Part shown: positions 33,996-42,654 of the stretch, piece by piece | How the letters are laid out: the number at the start of each line of letters is the position of its first letter | Position numbering within the stretch: the first letter of the stretch is position 1 | Assembly (NCBI GenBank): GCA_028279545.1 | Contig: JANQNN010000044.1 | Span: 59,517-123,516, forward strand | Source of the DNA: Nitrosopumilaceae archaeon | Lineage (GTDB): Archaea; Thermoproteota; Nitrososphaeria; Nitrososphaerales; Nitrosopumilaceae | DNA length: 64,000 nt | Direction of reading: 5' to 3' | Translations under genes and position numbers: made by a program | The notes under the pieces: model-generated | Told to the model about the DNA's origin: nothing | Databases searched by the model: none | The model's input: only the letters and a program-made list of their open reading frames with translations

Positions 33996-34370
33996 TCAGA
34001 GTAATTTCAAGTCACCTGTTACTTTATCAATTAAATTTTCAGGTGCTGGACCAATTGAAATGCAGGTGATAGTTCCTGGTTCAAGTTGAGTATGGCCCGC
34101 ATCAGATACTTCCGACCAAGGAAGGTTTGAATCAATAATTTGTCGTTTAATTTCTTGTAATTCCTTTAACCCCGAAACTTTGACTACTACCTTTTCTTGT
34201 CCTGCCCACCAATTTTTAAACCAATCAGGATTTGATTTTCTCACATGTTCTGCTCCTAATACACATGCATGACCGACTTGAGCTGCGATTTTACCTTTGC
34301 CCATATCAAGGTCAGTTCTAACTACTATAACCTGTTTTAATTCTCCCATATTATTAGAAAAATAAGGCAT
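33996..34370 (-). CDS. pth2: archaeal peptidyl-tRNA hydrolase Pth2
   Basis: 124 residues; releases tRNA from peptidyl-tRNA that drops off the ribosome. Family landmarks: VIVVRTDLDMGKGKIAAQVGHA (cut here), GQEKVVVKVSGLKELQEIK, and the C-terminal DAGHTQLEPGTITCISIGPA with the conserved TQ, T and P residues. Starts as MPYFSNNMGELK; the ATG at residue 8 is equally likely, since the homologous proteins begin near there. Upstream gene 34416 is divergent. Confidence 0.93.
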   Translation of the reverse strand: MPYFSNNMGELKQVIVVRTDLDMGKGKIAAQVGHACVLGAEHVRKSNPDWFKNWWAGQEKVVVKVSGLKELQEIKRQIIDSNLPWSEVSDAGHTQLEPGTITCISIGPAPENLIDKVTGDLKLL

Positions 34371-34415
34371 AATGAAAAACTTTTGAAATAAATAATTGAC
34401 AAAGCGACAAAATCT

Positions 34416-35552
34416 ATGTATTTTGATGTAATTGTGGCTGGAGGTAGTGTTTCAGGCCTTTTATGTGCAAGAGAGATTGCAAAAAATAACAACAGTGTTC
34501 TTGTAATTGAAGAGGATTATGAAATTGGAACCCCTGAACATTGCGGGGGATTAGTTAGTATTCATGGGTTAGAGAGGTTAGGAATTATTCCATTTCAAAA
34601 AACTCTAAATCATCAAATTGAATCTGCAAAAATCTATGCACCAAATGGAAATAGCTTTTCAATTAATTCAAAAAAACAAAAAGTAGTAGAAATTAGTAGA
34701 AGAGAATTAGATAAACAAATTGCGTTCCAAGCCCAAAAAAATGGAGCAATCATCAAAGTAAAAACCAGTTTCCAAGAATATTCCAATGAAGAGGTAAGAA
34801 CAAACAATGAAAAAATTAAATGTAAAATTTTTGTGGATGGAAGGGGTATCTCTTCTCTTGCAAAAAAAGATCCTACAGGAATTATATCATCTGCACAGTA
34901 CGAAATCTATGCGAATTGGATAAAAAAAGGAATTGTAGAAATATTTTTTGATCAAAAAAAATATCCAGGGTTTTTTGCTTGGATAATTCCGATTGATGAG
35001 GGGAGAGGGAAAGTTGGAGTCGCTGGAAAAGGAATTAATGTTTCAATTTCTATTGACGAATTTTTAAAAAGTAAAGGAGATTATTCGACGATAAGAAAAA
35101 TTTTTGCGCCAATTTGGATTAAAGGGCCAATAAAGAAATTTGTAAATGATAAAACTGTAATTATTGGAGATGCCGCAGGACAAACCAAACCTACTACGTC
35201 AGGTGGAATCTACACGAGTGGAATGGGAGGAATACTTGCCGGAAGGGCAATTTCAAAATTTTTAAAATCAAATAATCAAGATGATTTAGAGGAATACCAA
35301 AAAAAATGGTCTTTGCAATTTGGTAAAGAATTTGAAAAACAATCAATGGTAAGAAAACTTCTAGAAAGGGTTGATAATGAAACAATAAACAAATTAGTTT
35401 TTTCAATAACACCAGAACTAGAAAAGGAAATTTCAGAGAAAGAAGATTTTGATTTTCATAGCGGATCAATTATAAAATTACTAGGATTGAAAAACTCGGC
35501 CAAAACAGCTCAAATAATTATTGAAGGTGAACTCAAAAAATTATTGAAGTAA
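34416..35552 (+). CDS. geranylgeranyl reductase family flavoprotein
   Basis: FAD-binding Rossmann N-terminus (VIVAGGSVSGLLCAREIAKN, residues 4-23), then the dinucleotide ribose segment and the second conserved FAD motif IIGDAAGQTKPTTSGGIYTS (about 250-270). 378 residues is typical of archaeal geranylgeranyl/digeranylgeranylglycerophospholipid reductases, which saturate isoprenoid lipid chains in the membrane. Paralogues also act on menaquinone or on chlorophyll-like substrates, so the exact lipid is uncertain. It is divergent from pth2, with 45 bases between. Confidence 0.85.
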   Translation: MYFDVIVAGGSVSGLLCAREIAKNNNSVLVIEEDYEIGTPEHCGGLVSIHGLERLGIIPFQKTLNHQIESAKIYAPNGNSFSINSKKQKVVEISRRELDKQIAFQAQKNGAIIKVKTSFQEYSNEEVRTNNEKIKCKIFVDGRGISSLAKKDPTGIISSAQYEIYANWIKKGIVEIFFDQKKYPGFFAWIIPIDEGRGKVGVAGKGINVSISIDEFLKSKGDYSTIRKIFAPIWIKGPIKKFVNDKTVIIGDAAGQTKPTTSGGIYTSGMGGILAGRAISKFLKSNNQDDLEEYQKKWSLQFGKEFEKQSMVRKLLERVDNETINKLVFSITPELEKEISEKEDFDFHSGSIIKLLGLKNSAKTAQIIIEGELKKLLK

Positions 35553-35582
35553 GGATCCCTTCTTACAGTAGGGAAGATATAA

Positions 35583-35786
35583 ATGATGTTTGCAAAAAAT
35601 TGTGGTATGTCATCTACAATATCCTTACCAAAGTGTAGTTGTTGTCAAAGACACATTATGCCTAATGATAAATGTGTAAAATTCAATTGCCCAAATTGTG
35701 GTACTGATTTAATTTGGAGATGTGAAAGTTGTAGAGATGCTGCAAGAAATTATACATGCAGTTCATGCAATTTTCAAGGACCTTAA
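35583..35786 (+). CDS. archaeal zinc-ribbon protein (HVO_2753 type)
   Basis: 67 residues with four CxxC motifs (KCSCCQRH, NCPNCGTDL, RCESCRDA, TCSSCNFQGP). This HVO_2753/DUF1610-type pattern, ending in a C-x-F-x-GP, is found next to EF-1beta in many archaea and binds two zinc ions. TTG/ATG choices: the frame opens at 35583 (MMFAKNCGM) but MSSTISLPKCS at 35607 matches homologues better. The stop is three bases before the start of EF-1beta. Confidence 0.85.
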   Translation: MMFAKNCGMSSTISLPKCSCCQRHIMPNDKCVKFNCPNCGTDLIWRCESCRDAARNYTCSSCNFQGP

Positions 35787-35789
35787 AAA

Positions 35790-36071
35790 TTGGCAGAATT
35801 ACTTTTAGTTACAAAAATTCTCCCCACAGGAGCTGAAGTAGATTTAGACAAACTTGCTGAATCTATTCAAGGTGCAATAAAAGAAGGTCAAAAAATGAAA
35901 AGATATGTAAAGGAACCATTGGCTTTTGGTTTGTTTTTCATAAAAGCGGAGTTTATCATTGAGGATTCTGAAGGACAAATGGATTCACTAGAGGAGTCAA
36001 TAAAATCAGTTGAAGGGGTTAGTGAATTTGAAGTTCTCAATATGAGTAGAATGTCTGTAGATATGAAATAG
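35790..36071 (+). CDS. ef1b: translation elongation factor 1-beta
   Basis: 93 residues, alpha-beta ferredoxin-like fold. Exchanges GDP for GTP on EF-1alpha. The family pattern is present: [20 protein letters not shown] at the start, [17 protein letters not shown] in the middle and [16 protein letters not shown] at the end. TTG start; zinc-ribbon gene 3 bases upstream, Cdc48 gene 8 bases downstream, a frequent archaeal gene order. Confidence 0.94.
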   Translation: MAELLLVTKILPTGAEVDLDKLAESIQGAIKEGQKMKRYVKEPLAFGLFFIKAEFIIEDSEGQMDSLEESIKSVEGVSEFEVLNMSRMSVDMK

Positions 36072-36079
36072 GTGAAAAT

Positions 36080-38248
36080 TTGGTACGCAAAGAAGAACCT
36101 TTGCAAATGCGAATAGGGGAAGCCAAGCAAAGAGACGTAGGGAAAAAACGAGCTAGAATAGGTCCTGAAGCCATGGATTACCTCAAAGTAACACCTGGCG
36201 ATATTATTGATGTAATGGGATCTCGATCCAGCTGTGCAGTGGTGTGGCCTGCAGATGAAGACGAGAAATATCCAGATATTATTAGAATAGATGGGCAAAC
36301 AAGAAAAAATATCGGTGGGTCATTAAATGATATTGTTAAAGTAAAAAAAGTTACCACAAAAATTGCAAAATCTGTTTCACTTACTCCACTTAATGACACC
36401 GTTACAGTAGATAAAGAGTTTACAGATTTTGTAAAAAATAGGTTAAAGGGATTACCCATTTCTCATGGTGATGAAATTTCTGTTATGATATTGGGTAACT
36501 CTATGGATTTTAAAATTACTAAGACAACTCCTAAACATACGGTAAAAATTGACCGCGCCACAACTTTAACAATTTCTAAAGAACCTTCAGTAGATCGAAA
36601 ATTAAGAGTAACTTATGAAGAAGTTGGGGGTTTAAGACATGAAATAAAGGCAATGCGAGAAATTGTAGAACTGCCACTTAAACATCCCGAATTATTTTCA
36701 AGGTTAGGCGTAGAACCACACAGTGGAATTTTACTTTATGGTCCACCAGGATGTGGAAAAACCCTGATTGCAAAAGTTCTTGCAAGTGAATCTGAAGCAA
36801 ACATGTTTTTGATAAATGGCCCAGAAATAATGAACAAGTATTATGGGGAAACTGAAGCCAAACTTCGAGATATGTTCAAGGAAGCCAAAGATAATTCTCC
36901 CAGTATAATATTTATCGACGAGATAGATGCAATTGCTCCAAAAAGAGAGGAAGCTTATGGAGATGTAGAAAAAAGAGTAGTCGCACAATTATTGGCATTA
37001 ATGGATGGTCTAAATGATAGAGGAAATGTAATGGTTCTTGGAGCCACAAATAGACCTGAAAGTATTGACCCTGCCCTTAGACGACCAGGAAGATTTGATA
37101 GAGAATTTGAAATTTCTGTTCCAAATGAAGATGGGAGATTAGAGGTTCTTCATATTCACACTAGAGGAATGCCCGTAGCTGAGGAAATAGACCTAAAGGA
37201 TCTTGCTTCGGAACTACACGGGTACACTGGTGCAGACATTAAATCACTGTGCAGAGAAGCTGCTATGAAAGCAATAAGACGTTATCTTCCAGAAATTGAT
37301 CTTGAAAGTGAAAAAATTCCTTCTGAAATACTACAATCAATGCAGATTAAATTAATCGATTTCTATGACGCCATGCATGAGGTAGTTCCTACTGCCATGA
37401 GAGAATTTTATGTTGAAAGATCAAAAGTATGGTGGAAAGATGTTGGTGGTTTAGGTGAAGTAAAAAAATCCTTAATGGATAATTTGATATCAGCGATGAA
37501 AGAGCCTACTAAATTTACAAAAATGGGAATAAGACCTCCGAAAGGCGCTTTAATTTATGGTCCTCCAGGTTGCGGAAAAACCATGATTGCAAGGGCATTA
37601 GCTACTGAAAGCGGAGCAAATATGATTTTAGTAAAGGGACCTGAATTATTATCAAAATGGGTTGGAGAATCAGAGAAAGGGATTAGAGAGATTTTTAGAA
37701 AAGCTAAAGCATCTTCCCCATGTGTTGTAATTTTTGATGAGTTGGATTCTTTGGTTCGTTCAAAATCTGGTGAAGGTGGGGTTAGTGAAACCGTACTTAG
37801 TCAATTATTAACAGAAATTGAAGAAGGGGCATCATCCCGAGTTGTGGTAGTTGGAATTACCAATAGACCGGACATTTTAGATAATTCATTATTAAGACCT
37901 GGGAGATTAGATTTAGTTCTATTTGTTCCCCCTCCAGATGAAAAGGGAAGATTAGAGATTATCAAAATATTGACTGCAAAAATGCCTCTTGAAAAAGATG
38001 TAAACCTTCAAGAAATAGCAGTCGCCACTCAAAATTACTCCGGAGCAGACTTGGCGGCTCTATGTAGAGAGGCAGCAATACAAGCGATGCAAAGCGGTAC
38101 AGGAAAGGTTTCAAATAGAGACTTTGCAAATAGTTTGAAACAAATCAGGGCTTCTATTACTAAAGATGTAGACCAATGGTATACAAACGTAAGAGAAAGT
38201 ATATCTAATGTGGTACCTAAATCAAAAGATAGGTCATTTTACGGTTAA
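36080..38248 (+). CDS. cdc48: Cdc48/VCP AAA+ ATPase
   Basis: 722 residues: N-domain (double-psi barrel and beta-clam, about 1-180), D1 with Walker [13 protein letters not shown] (about 220) and Walker [14 protein letters not shown]2 with [12 protein letters not shown] (about 493) and [10 protein letters not shown]; arginine fingers in RPGRFDREF and RPGRLDLV. It unfolds proteins with ATP in the cytosol. The C-terminus is Phe-Tyr-Gly, a HbYX motif that lets archaeal Cdc48 dock on the 20S proteasome. TTG start, GGTG ahead. Probably in one unit with EF-1beta and 38251. Confidence 0.95.
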   Translation: MVRKEEPLQMRIGEAKQRDVGKKRARIGPEAMDYLKVTPGDIIDVMGSRSSCAVVWPADEDEKYPDIIRIDGQTRKNIGGSLNDIVKVKKVTTKIAKSVSLTPLNDTVTVDKEFTDFVKNRLKGLPISHGDEISVMILGNSMDFKITKTTPKHTVKIDRATTLTISKEPSVDRKLRVTYEEVGGLRHEIKAMREIVELPLKHPELFSRLGVEPHSGILLYGPPGCGKTLIAKVLASESEANMFLINGPEIMNKYYGETEAKLRDMFKEAKDNSPSIIFIDEIDAIAPKREEAYGDVEKRVVAQLLALMDGLNDRGNVMVLGATNRPESIDPALRRPGRFDREFEISVPNEDGRLEVLHIHTRGMPVAEEIDLKDLASELHGYTGADIKSLCREAAMKAIRRYLPEIDLESEKIPSEILQSMQIKLIDFYDAMHEVVPTAMREFYVERSKVWWKDVGGLGEVKKSLMDNLISAMKEPTKFTKMGIRPPKGALIYGPPGCGKTMIARALATESGANMILVKGPELLSKWVGESEKGIREIFRKAKASSPCVVIFDELDSLVRSKSGEGGVSETVLSQLLTEIEEGASSRVVVVGITNRPDILDNSLLRPGRLDLVLFVPPPDEKGRLEIIKILTAKMPLEKDVNLQEIAVATQNYSGADLAALCREAAIQAMQSGTGKVSNRDFANSLKQIRASITKDVDQWYTNVRESISNVVPKSKDRSFYG

Positions 38249-38250
38249 CC

Positions 38251-38547
38251 ATGGCAATACCATTAAAAAATAAAGTATTTGATAAGATAAAAGAGGCTAA
38301 TTCACTTACTGATACTGAATTATTCAAAGCGCTATCAAAGGATGGAATTATTCTAAATGAAGACAAGTTCAACAAGTTACTTCTTGATTTGGAAATTCTA
38401 GGATTGATAAACGTTGTTTGGATTACAAAAGATGATAGAAGAATAGAAGTAGTAACAACAAAAGTAGAAGTAGATGAAGTTGAAGAACAAAATAAGGAAA
38501 TGATGGAAAAAGATTATGAAGCAAGTTTTCCAGGTTTTGAGAAATAA
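38251..38547 (+). CDS. winged-helix-like small protein, 98 aa
   Basis: Begins three bases after the Cdc48 stop. Residues 5-70 look like a winged helix (FDKIKEANSLTDTELFKALS, KFNKLLLDLEILGLINVVWI), and the acidic C-terminus (VDEVEEQNKEMMEKDYEASF) could be a binding tail. The coupling to cdc48 suggests a cofactor or regulator role, but the family is not known to me. Converges on the haem O synthase gene. Confidence 0.65.
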   Translation: MAIPLKNKVFDKIKEANSLTDTELFKALSKDGIILNEDKFNKLLLDLEILGLINVVWITKDDRRIEVVTTKVEVDEVEEQNKEMMEKDYEASFPGFEK

Positions 38548-38553
38548 TAAAAA

Positions 38554-39456
38554 TTAGAACAATGGAATGTTTATTGCAGCATCTAATGCAATAGCTACAA
38601 AAATAATTGTTAAATACGGAGCAGTTACTTTGTAGGCATTCCATGCAAATTCTGATGTAGGATTTTTAGTTAGTTTGAAATGATAAGCAAGCATCAAACC
38701 TCCTGAAGCAATTGCAATGAGAAAATAAATTAGACCTAATCCAAAAGCTGACATCATTAAGGAGTAAGGAAGTAAAATTAATGTATTTACTAAAATAAAT
38801 TTTGATGTTTTTTGCATTCCTATTATTACTGGAAGCATAGGAACTTCAGCTTGGGCATATTCGTTTTTCATCTTCATTGCAAGACACCAAAAGTGTGAGG
38901 GGGTCCATACAAAAACCAAAAATCCAATTAAAAATCCCAGCAAGTCTAATGAACCAGTAGCTCCTGCCCAGCCAGCCCAAGCTGCAGCACTACCTGCAAT
39001 TCCCCCAATCACAATGTTTGAGGAATTAAGTCGTTTTAACCACACAGTGTAAATGATTACGTATGAAAATATTCCCAATGCAATAAATCCAGCTGCTATT
39101 GGATTTAGAGTAAAAAATCCATAAACAACTGAGACACAACTAACAGCCAAACCATAAATTAAAACTTTAGAAGCAGTTATCCTGCCAGATGGAATAGGTC
39201 TTTTGCTAGTTCTGGTCATTTTGGGATCAATATCGCGATCATAATAATGATTCAAGGCACTAGATCCGGCTGAAGCAAGGGCACCTGCCACAATAATATG
39301 TAAAAGACTAAGATAATCTAGTTCAGGGCCTACAAATTTACTTCCTGCATACATAGAAGTAACTGCAGTAATTACTAAGAGCACGATAATACGTGGTTTT
39401 GATACTTCTACTATCTCCTTAAAACCCAATCTCACTGTTTCATCTTTCAAAGCCAT
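38554..39456 (-). CDS. ctaB: protoheme IX farnesyltransferase (haem O synthase)
   Basis: 300 residues, eight to nine membrane spans. The prenyltransferase motif ALNHYYDRDIDPKMTRT (NxxxDxxxD, about residues 68-80) binds the farnesyl-PP Mg; the second Asp-rich site of the UbiA superfamily is replaced as usual in CtaB. Converts haem b to haem O for terminal haem-copper oxidases. Its neighbour 39530, a membrane cupredoxin, is divergent and shares the 73-base intergenic region, consistent with a respiratory locus. Confidence 0.93.
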   Translation of the reverse strand: MALKDETVRLGFKEIVEVSKPRIIVLLVITAVTSMYAGSKFVGPELDYLSLLHIIVAGALASAGSSALNHYYDRDIDPKMTRTSKRPIPSGRITASKVLIYGLAVSCVSVVYGFFTLNPIAAGFIALGIFSYVIIYTVWLKRLNSSNIVIGGIAGSAAAWAGWAGATGSLDLLGFLIGFLVFVWTPSHFWCLAMKMKNEYAQAEVPMLPVIIGMQKTSKFILVNTLILLPYSLMMSAFGLGLIYFLIAIASGGLMLAYHFKLTKNPTSEFAWNAYKVTAPYLTIIFVAIALDAAINIPLF

Positions 39457-39529
39457 TTAATTTCTTCGACTTTGATGATCTATTGGTTTTCAAAAGGAAT
39501 AAGTATATCAGTCCTACCAGCTAGCATGA

Positions 39530-40618
39530 ATGAGTAACTGGGACCTTATGATGCCAGGCATGGGATTAACTGCCATAGGGTTGGCAGGAGTGGCAATTTC
39601 CTACGCAGGTTGGGCACATACTTTCATTGATGGAATGCATGCTATGACAGGTCTAACAATGTTTGTTGGGCTGATCTTTCTAGCTGCTGGGATTTTAGAT
39701 GGAGGAGTTTCAACAAGTAATAGGGCAAAAGCAACTACTTTGATAATTATTTCAATAGCACTCGGATTTGGAATGTATGCTTTTACCATGAATACAATCG
39801 AGTCAACAAATATTTTAGCAGGTCTTTTGGTAGCAATTGCATTTCCTGCAATTATAATTGCATACGTTGCAGCAAAAATGCCTACGCGATTAAAACCGAT
39901 TGGGGCAATAGTTGCCTTAGCAGGGGTGACTGGTATCGTTTCTTTTGTGGCCTTTGGTTTTGTAAGTCCCGATACATACCTTATTGCAGAAGAGATAGTT
40001 GAGGAGGAAGAAATTGAAGAGGTTCCTGCAGGTCCGATATTTACAATAGCAGTTTTAGCCAATTCATCTGTGCAGGGTAATCCAGATTATGAACCAGACG
40101 TAGCTTATGTGCAAAAGGGATATGTTGTAGAATGGATAAATGAAGATTCGTTTGCACACACAGTTACCAGTTCAGAAGATCTTGGCGAAACATTTGATTC
40201 TGGTTTGTTTAATGAAGGAGAAACATTTCAGCTTGACACAAACAATTTGGAAATTGGAGAATATGAATACTATTGTGTTGTACATCCTTGGATGGTATCT
40301 ACATTAATCATAGAAGAACCAAAAGAACCTGTTACAGTAATAATGCCAGAAGGTTCAGGGATTCAACAAGAAGGACAAATTTACTATGACCCAGAAAATA
40401 TCCAAATTTCAGTTGGCGATACAGTTCTTTGGATAAACGAAGACAGTGCAATGCATACGGTAACATCTGGAAATTCACAAGATGGTCCAAATGGAGTATT
40501 TGATTCTGATTTAATGGCTGCAGGAGAAACATTTGAGTTTACTTTCACATCCGCAGGAAAAGAAGACTATTATTGTATTGTTCATCCATGGATGGTAGGC
40601 ACTGTCGAAGTAGGATAA
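39530..40618 (+). CDS. membrane protein with two C-terminal cupredoxin domains
   Basis: 362 residues. N-terminal part: four membrane spans (about 8-30, 38-58, 68-88, 92-150). After a short acidic linker (EEIVEEEEIEEVPAG) two plastocyanin-like domains follow (about 180-262 and 268-362). Each has the type-1 copper set: first His (AHTVTS, MHTVTS), then CVVHPWM and CIVHPWM (C-x2-H-x2-M). Domains face outside the membrane and probably carry electrons. Fusion of membrane part and two cupredoxins is common in thaumarchaea. ATG 39530. Confidence 0.88.
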   Translation: MSNWDLMMPGMGLTAIGLAGVAISYAGWAHTFIDGMHAMTGLTMFVGLIFLAAGILDGGVSTSNRAKATTLIIISIALGFGMYAFTMNTIESTNILAGLLVAIAFPAIIIAYVAAKMPTRLKPIGAIVALAGVTGIVSFVAFGFVSPDTYLIAEEIVEEEEIEEVPAGPIFTIAVLANSSVQGNPDYEPDVAYVQKGYVVEWINEDSFAHTVTSSEDLGETFDSGLFNEGETFQLDTNNLEIGEYEYYCVVHPWMVSTLIIEEPKEPVTVIMPEGSGIQQEGQIYYDPENIQISVGDTVLWINEDSAMHTVTSGNSQDGPNGVFDSDLMAAGETFEFTFTSAGKEDYYCIVHPWMVGTVEVG

Positions 40619-40620
40619 GA

Positions 40621-41025
40621 TTGCAGAAATTTATTTTAACAAATTTACAAAAACAAATTCTTTTAGACCATGCAGAAAAGGAGAAACCAAATGAATCGTG
40701 TGCAATTTTATTTGGAAATCAGGTCGATGAGAAATTAAAGCTAGAAAAAATATTTTTAACAAAAAACGAAGAGAATTCTCCAATAAATTTTACAATATCT
40801 GCAGACCAACGCCTTGAGGCAGATAAAATTGAAAAAGAATCAAATTTAAAGATGATTGGTATTTTTCATTCTCATCCAAATTCAAATGCTTATCCCTCAA
40901 TTACTGATAAAAAATTTATGGACCTAAACCCTGTGGTATGGATTATTTTTTCAGGAGTTTCAAACGAATTCAAAGCCTTTATTCTTGAATCCGAGGTTTC
41001 AGAAATTCCTATTGAGTTTCAATAA
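40621..41025 (+). CDS. JAMM/MPN+ metallopeptidase
   Basis: The frame opens at 40573 but overlaps the end of the cupredoxin gene; TTG 40621, two bases after its stop, is a better start (MQKFILTNLQKQ). 134 residues. Complete JAMM motif: Glu in ESCAILFG (about 25) and HSHPNSNAYPSITD (His-x-His-x7-Ser-x2-Asp, about 92-105). Such archaeal Rpn11/AMSH-like enzymes cut isopeptide links of ubiquitin-like SAMP proteins; bacterial relatives clip sulfur-carrier proteins. Tail-to-tail with the cyclophilin-like gene. Confidence 0.85.
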   Translation: MQKFILTNLQKQILLDHAEKEKPNESCAILFGNQVDEKLKLEKIFLTKNEENSPINFTISADQRLEADKIEKESNLKMIGIFHSHPNSNAYPSITDKKFMDLNPVVWIIFSGVSNEFKAFILESEVSEIPIEFQ

Positions 41026-41027
41026 AA

Positions 41028-41414
41028 TTATTTTAATCTAAAATTGGCAGTTTTACCCTCAACTTTGTCAAGAATGGATTTTTCAGGCTCTATTATTTTT
41101 CCTATAATATTAACAGGTGATGCAGGAGAAATTTCATTGTTTTTACTTGTAGGAGTAGGGCCATAAAACAAACAAATGGCCTTACCTTGAGGCCAATAGG
41201 CAACATCATTAAGTGTTACCAAATCTTTAGAATTTTCTTCGGAAATAGAAATTGGAGATGATGATGTGTAAATTTCATCTCCCCATACATAAAGTTCCAA
41301 AGAAAATGGTAGTTTATCTAAAAAAGAATTTACCGTTTTTGGTGAAAATTTATCATTCAACTCTATTGTAACAGAGGGCAAATTTGGAATTTCCATTAAA
41401 ACATTTTTTTTCAT
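41028..41414 (-). CDS. cyclophilin-like fold protein (TM1367 type)
   Basis: 128 residues of the DUF369/Cyclophil_like family. Family parts: SVTIELNDKFSPKTVNSFLD at the start and TLNDVAYWPQGKAICLFYGP in the middle, with PTPTSKNNEISPASPVN and NIIGKI. The fold resembles cyclophilin, but active-site residues for prolyl isomerisation are not conserved in the family, and function is not known. Overlaps nothing; three bases from the JAMM gene. Confidence 0.8.
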   Translation of the reverse strand: MKKNVLMEIPNLPSVTIELNDKFSPKTVNSFLDKLPFSLELYVWGDEIYTSSSPISISEENSKDLVTLNDVAYWPQGKAICLFYGPTPTSKNNEISPASPVNIIGKIIEPEKSILDKVEGKTANFRLK

Positions 41415-41536
41415 GTTCTTTTATAATGAATCAAGTAGAAAAAAATATCTTTTAGAAAAAAATCGAAATATTTGGAGATATAAATTAATTTACATTATTT
41501 GATTTCCACGATCCCCTTAAAAAAGGGATTAACAAT

Positions 41537-42229
41537 TTGCAAGTATTGGTTAAAACAAATTTTAAAAAATTTCAAAAAATATCGATTGCAATAGTTGGGA
41601 TATTAGCAATTTTTACTTATTCGAATTTAGCATATGGTGCTATTTCTGATGGTTGTGGGTTATGGGACGTAAATTTTGATTGTGATCTATCTGGATGGAT
41701 GAAATTAGTACTTGGAGACCTTGCAATTGGTGCATTTTTAGCATTGCTTCTTCATTATTTTGCACAAAAAAACAGCAAGCTGTTAGAGTCAATAATTAAA
41801 GAACAAGAAGCAATGCGAACCAAGCGTAGGGTTTTTTCCATCGTAAGTTTAAAGAATGATTTTACTAGTCTAATTTTTATTTATTCTGTAATTGATAATT
41901 TGATAAATCAATATAACAAAAATGAAACTGACAAAGACGAAAAAAGAAAACAAATTGCACGTAACGAAGAAAAACTTGTTCGGGTTATTGGATTAATTAG
42001 AGATACAGTTCTTTTTGCAAATGATGTTCTAAATCCCGAAATTGTAAACGAAGTTAACGAACTTTGTAAATTGGCAAACGATACTATCCCTACAGAAGAA
42101 AACGGTAAGCTTGTAATTCCCAACTATTCCAGATTGAAAAAGTGGATTTTCGAAATTTCAGAAAACTTGAATGAATTAGGAAAAGCAGAAAGCCACATAG
42201 AAAAACAAGTAATGGAACATGAATTATAG
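41537..42229 (+). CDS. membrane protein with cytosolic helical domain, 230 aa
   Basis: TTG start. First span about 15-34 (ISIAIVGILAIFTYSNLAYG, possibly cleaved signal), second span about 57-75 (LVLGDLAIGAFLALLLHYFA); then a charged helical domain of 150 residues (KNSKLLESIIKEQEAMRTKR, ... NKNETDKDEKRKQIARNEEK) inside the cell. A Cys pair lies between the spans (DGCGLWDVNFDC). Unknown family. A small hairpin (ATCCC/GGGAT, about 41512-41530) precedes it. Unrelated to the kinase locus downstream, which is on the opposite strand. Confidence 0.6.
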   Translation: MQVLVKTNFKKFQKISIAIVGILAIFTYSNLAYGAISDGCGLWDVNFDCDLSGWMKLVLGDLAIGAFLALLLHYFAQKNSKLLESIIKEQEAMRTKRRVFSIVSLKNDFTSLIFIYSVIDNLINQYNKNETDKDEKRKQIARNEEKLVRVIGLIRDTVLFANDVLNPEIVNEVNELCKLANDTIPTEENGKLVIPNYSRLKKWIFEISENLNELGKAESHIEKQVMEHEL

Positions 42230-42282
42230 AACAATAATTCTAAAAGTCTGATTCTTGTTACAAAGTTACCGAGGTGAGAAAA

Positions 42283-42651
42283 TTAACTTTTTTCGATTTC
42301 AGTTAATTTTTCTAAAAGATCAGGAATATCAATTGGTTTTCTAATGCAGGAATGGGCTCCTTTTTGGATTAATTGATCAATTTCAGTGTCAGTCATTGAT
42401 GAAGCTGTAAAAAGCACAATTTTTTGTTTGTTAATTATTCCCTCCTCAATTAATTCATTTACTACATCAACTCCTGTAAAGTTAGGCATTGATAAATCTA
42501 AAAGTACAATATCGAAATTATTTTGTTTAATTTTTTCCAATCCATCTTTTCCGTTGTTAACAAACGAAAACTCATGACCCGAACCATTCAAAACAGTATC
42601 AAGCATTTCAGTAATGTCGGCGTTATCATCAATACCTAAAATTTTCACCAT
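42283..42651 (-). CDS. response regulator, single receiver domain
   Basis: 122 residues, canonical CheY fold: acidic pair Asp8-Asp9 (GIDDNAD), phosphorylation site Asp52 (DIVLLDLSMP), Thr in VLFTASS, and Lys in IRKPID. No DNA-binding domain. The gene follows the histidine kinase gene by three bases on the same strand, so this is its likely partner. Contrast with 8306-8686, whose phospho-Asp is missing. Confidence 0.93.
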   Translation of the reverse strand: MVKILGIDDNADITEMLDTVLNGSGHEFSFVNNGKDGLEKIKQNNFDIVLLDLSMPNFTGVDVVNELIEEGIINKQKIVLFTASSMTDTEIDQLIQKGAHSCIRKPIDIPDLLEKLTEIEKS

Positions 42652-42654
42652 GTT

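Noticed and set aside
40573..40620. N-terminal extension of the JAMM peptidase overlapping the cupredoxin gene
   Set aside because: The extra residues (MYCSSMDGRHCRSRIR) are an out-of-frame read of the copper-site codons; TTG 40621 gives a normal start.
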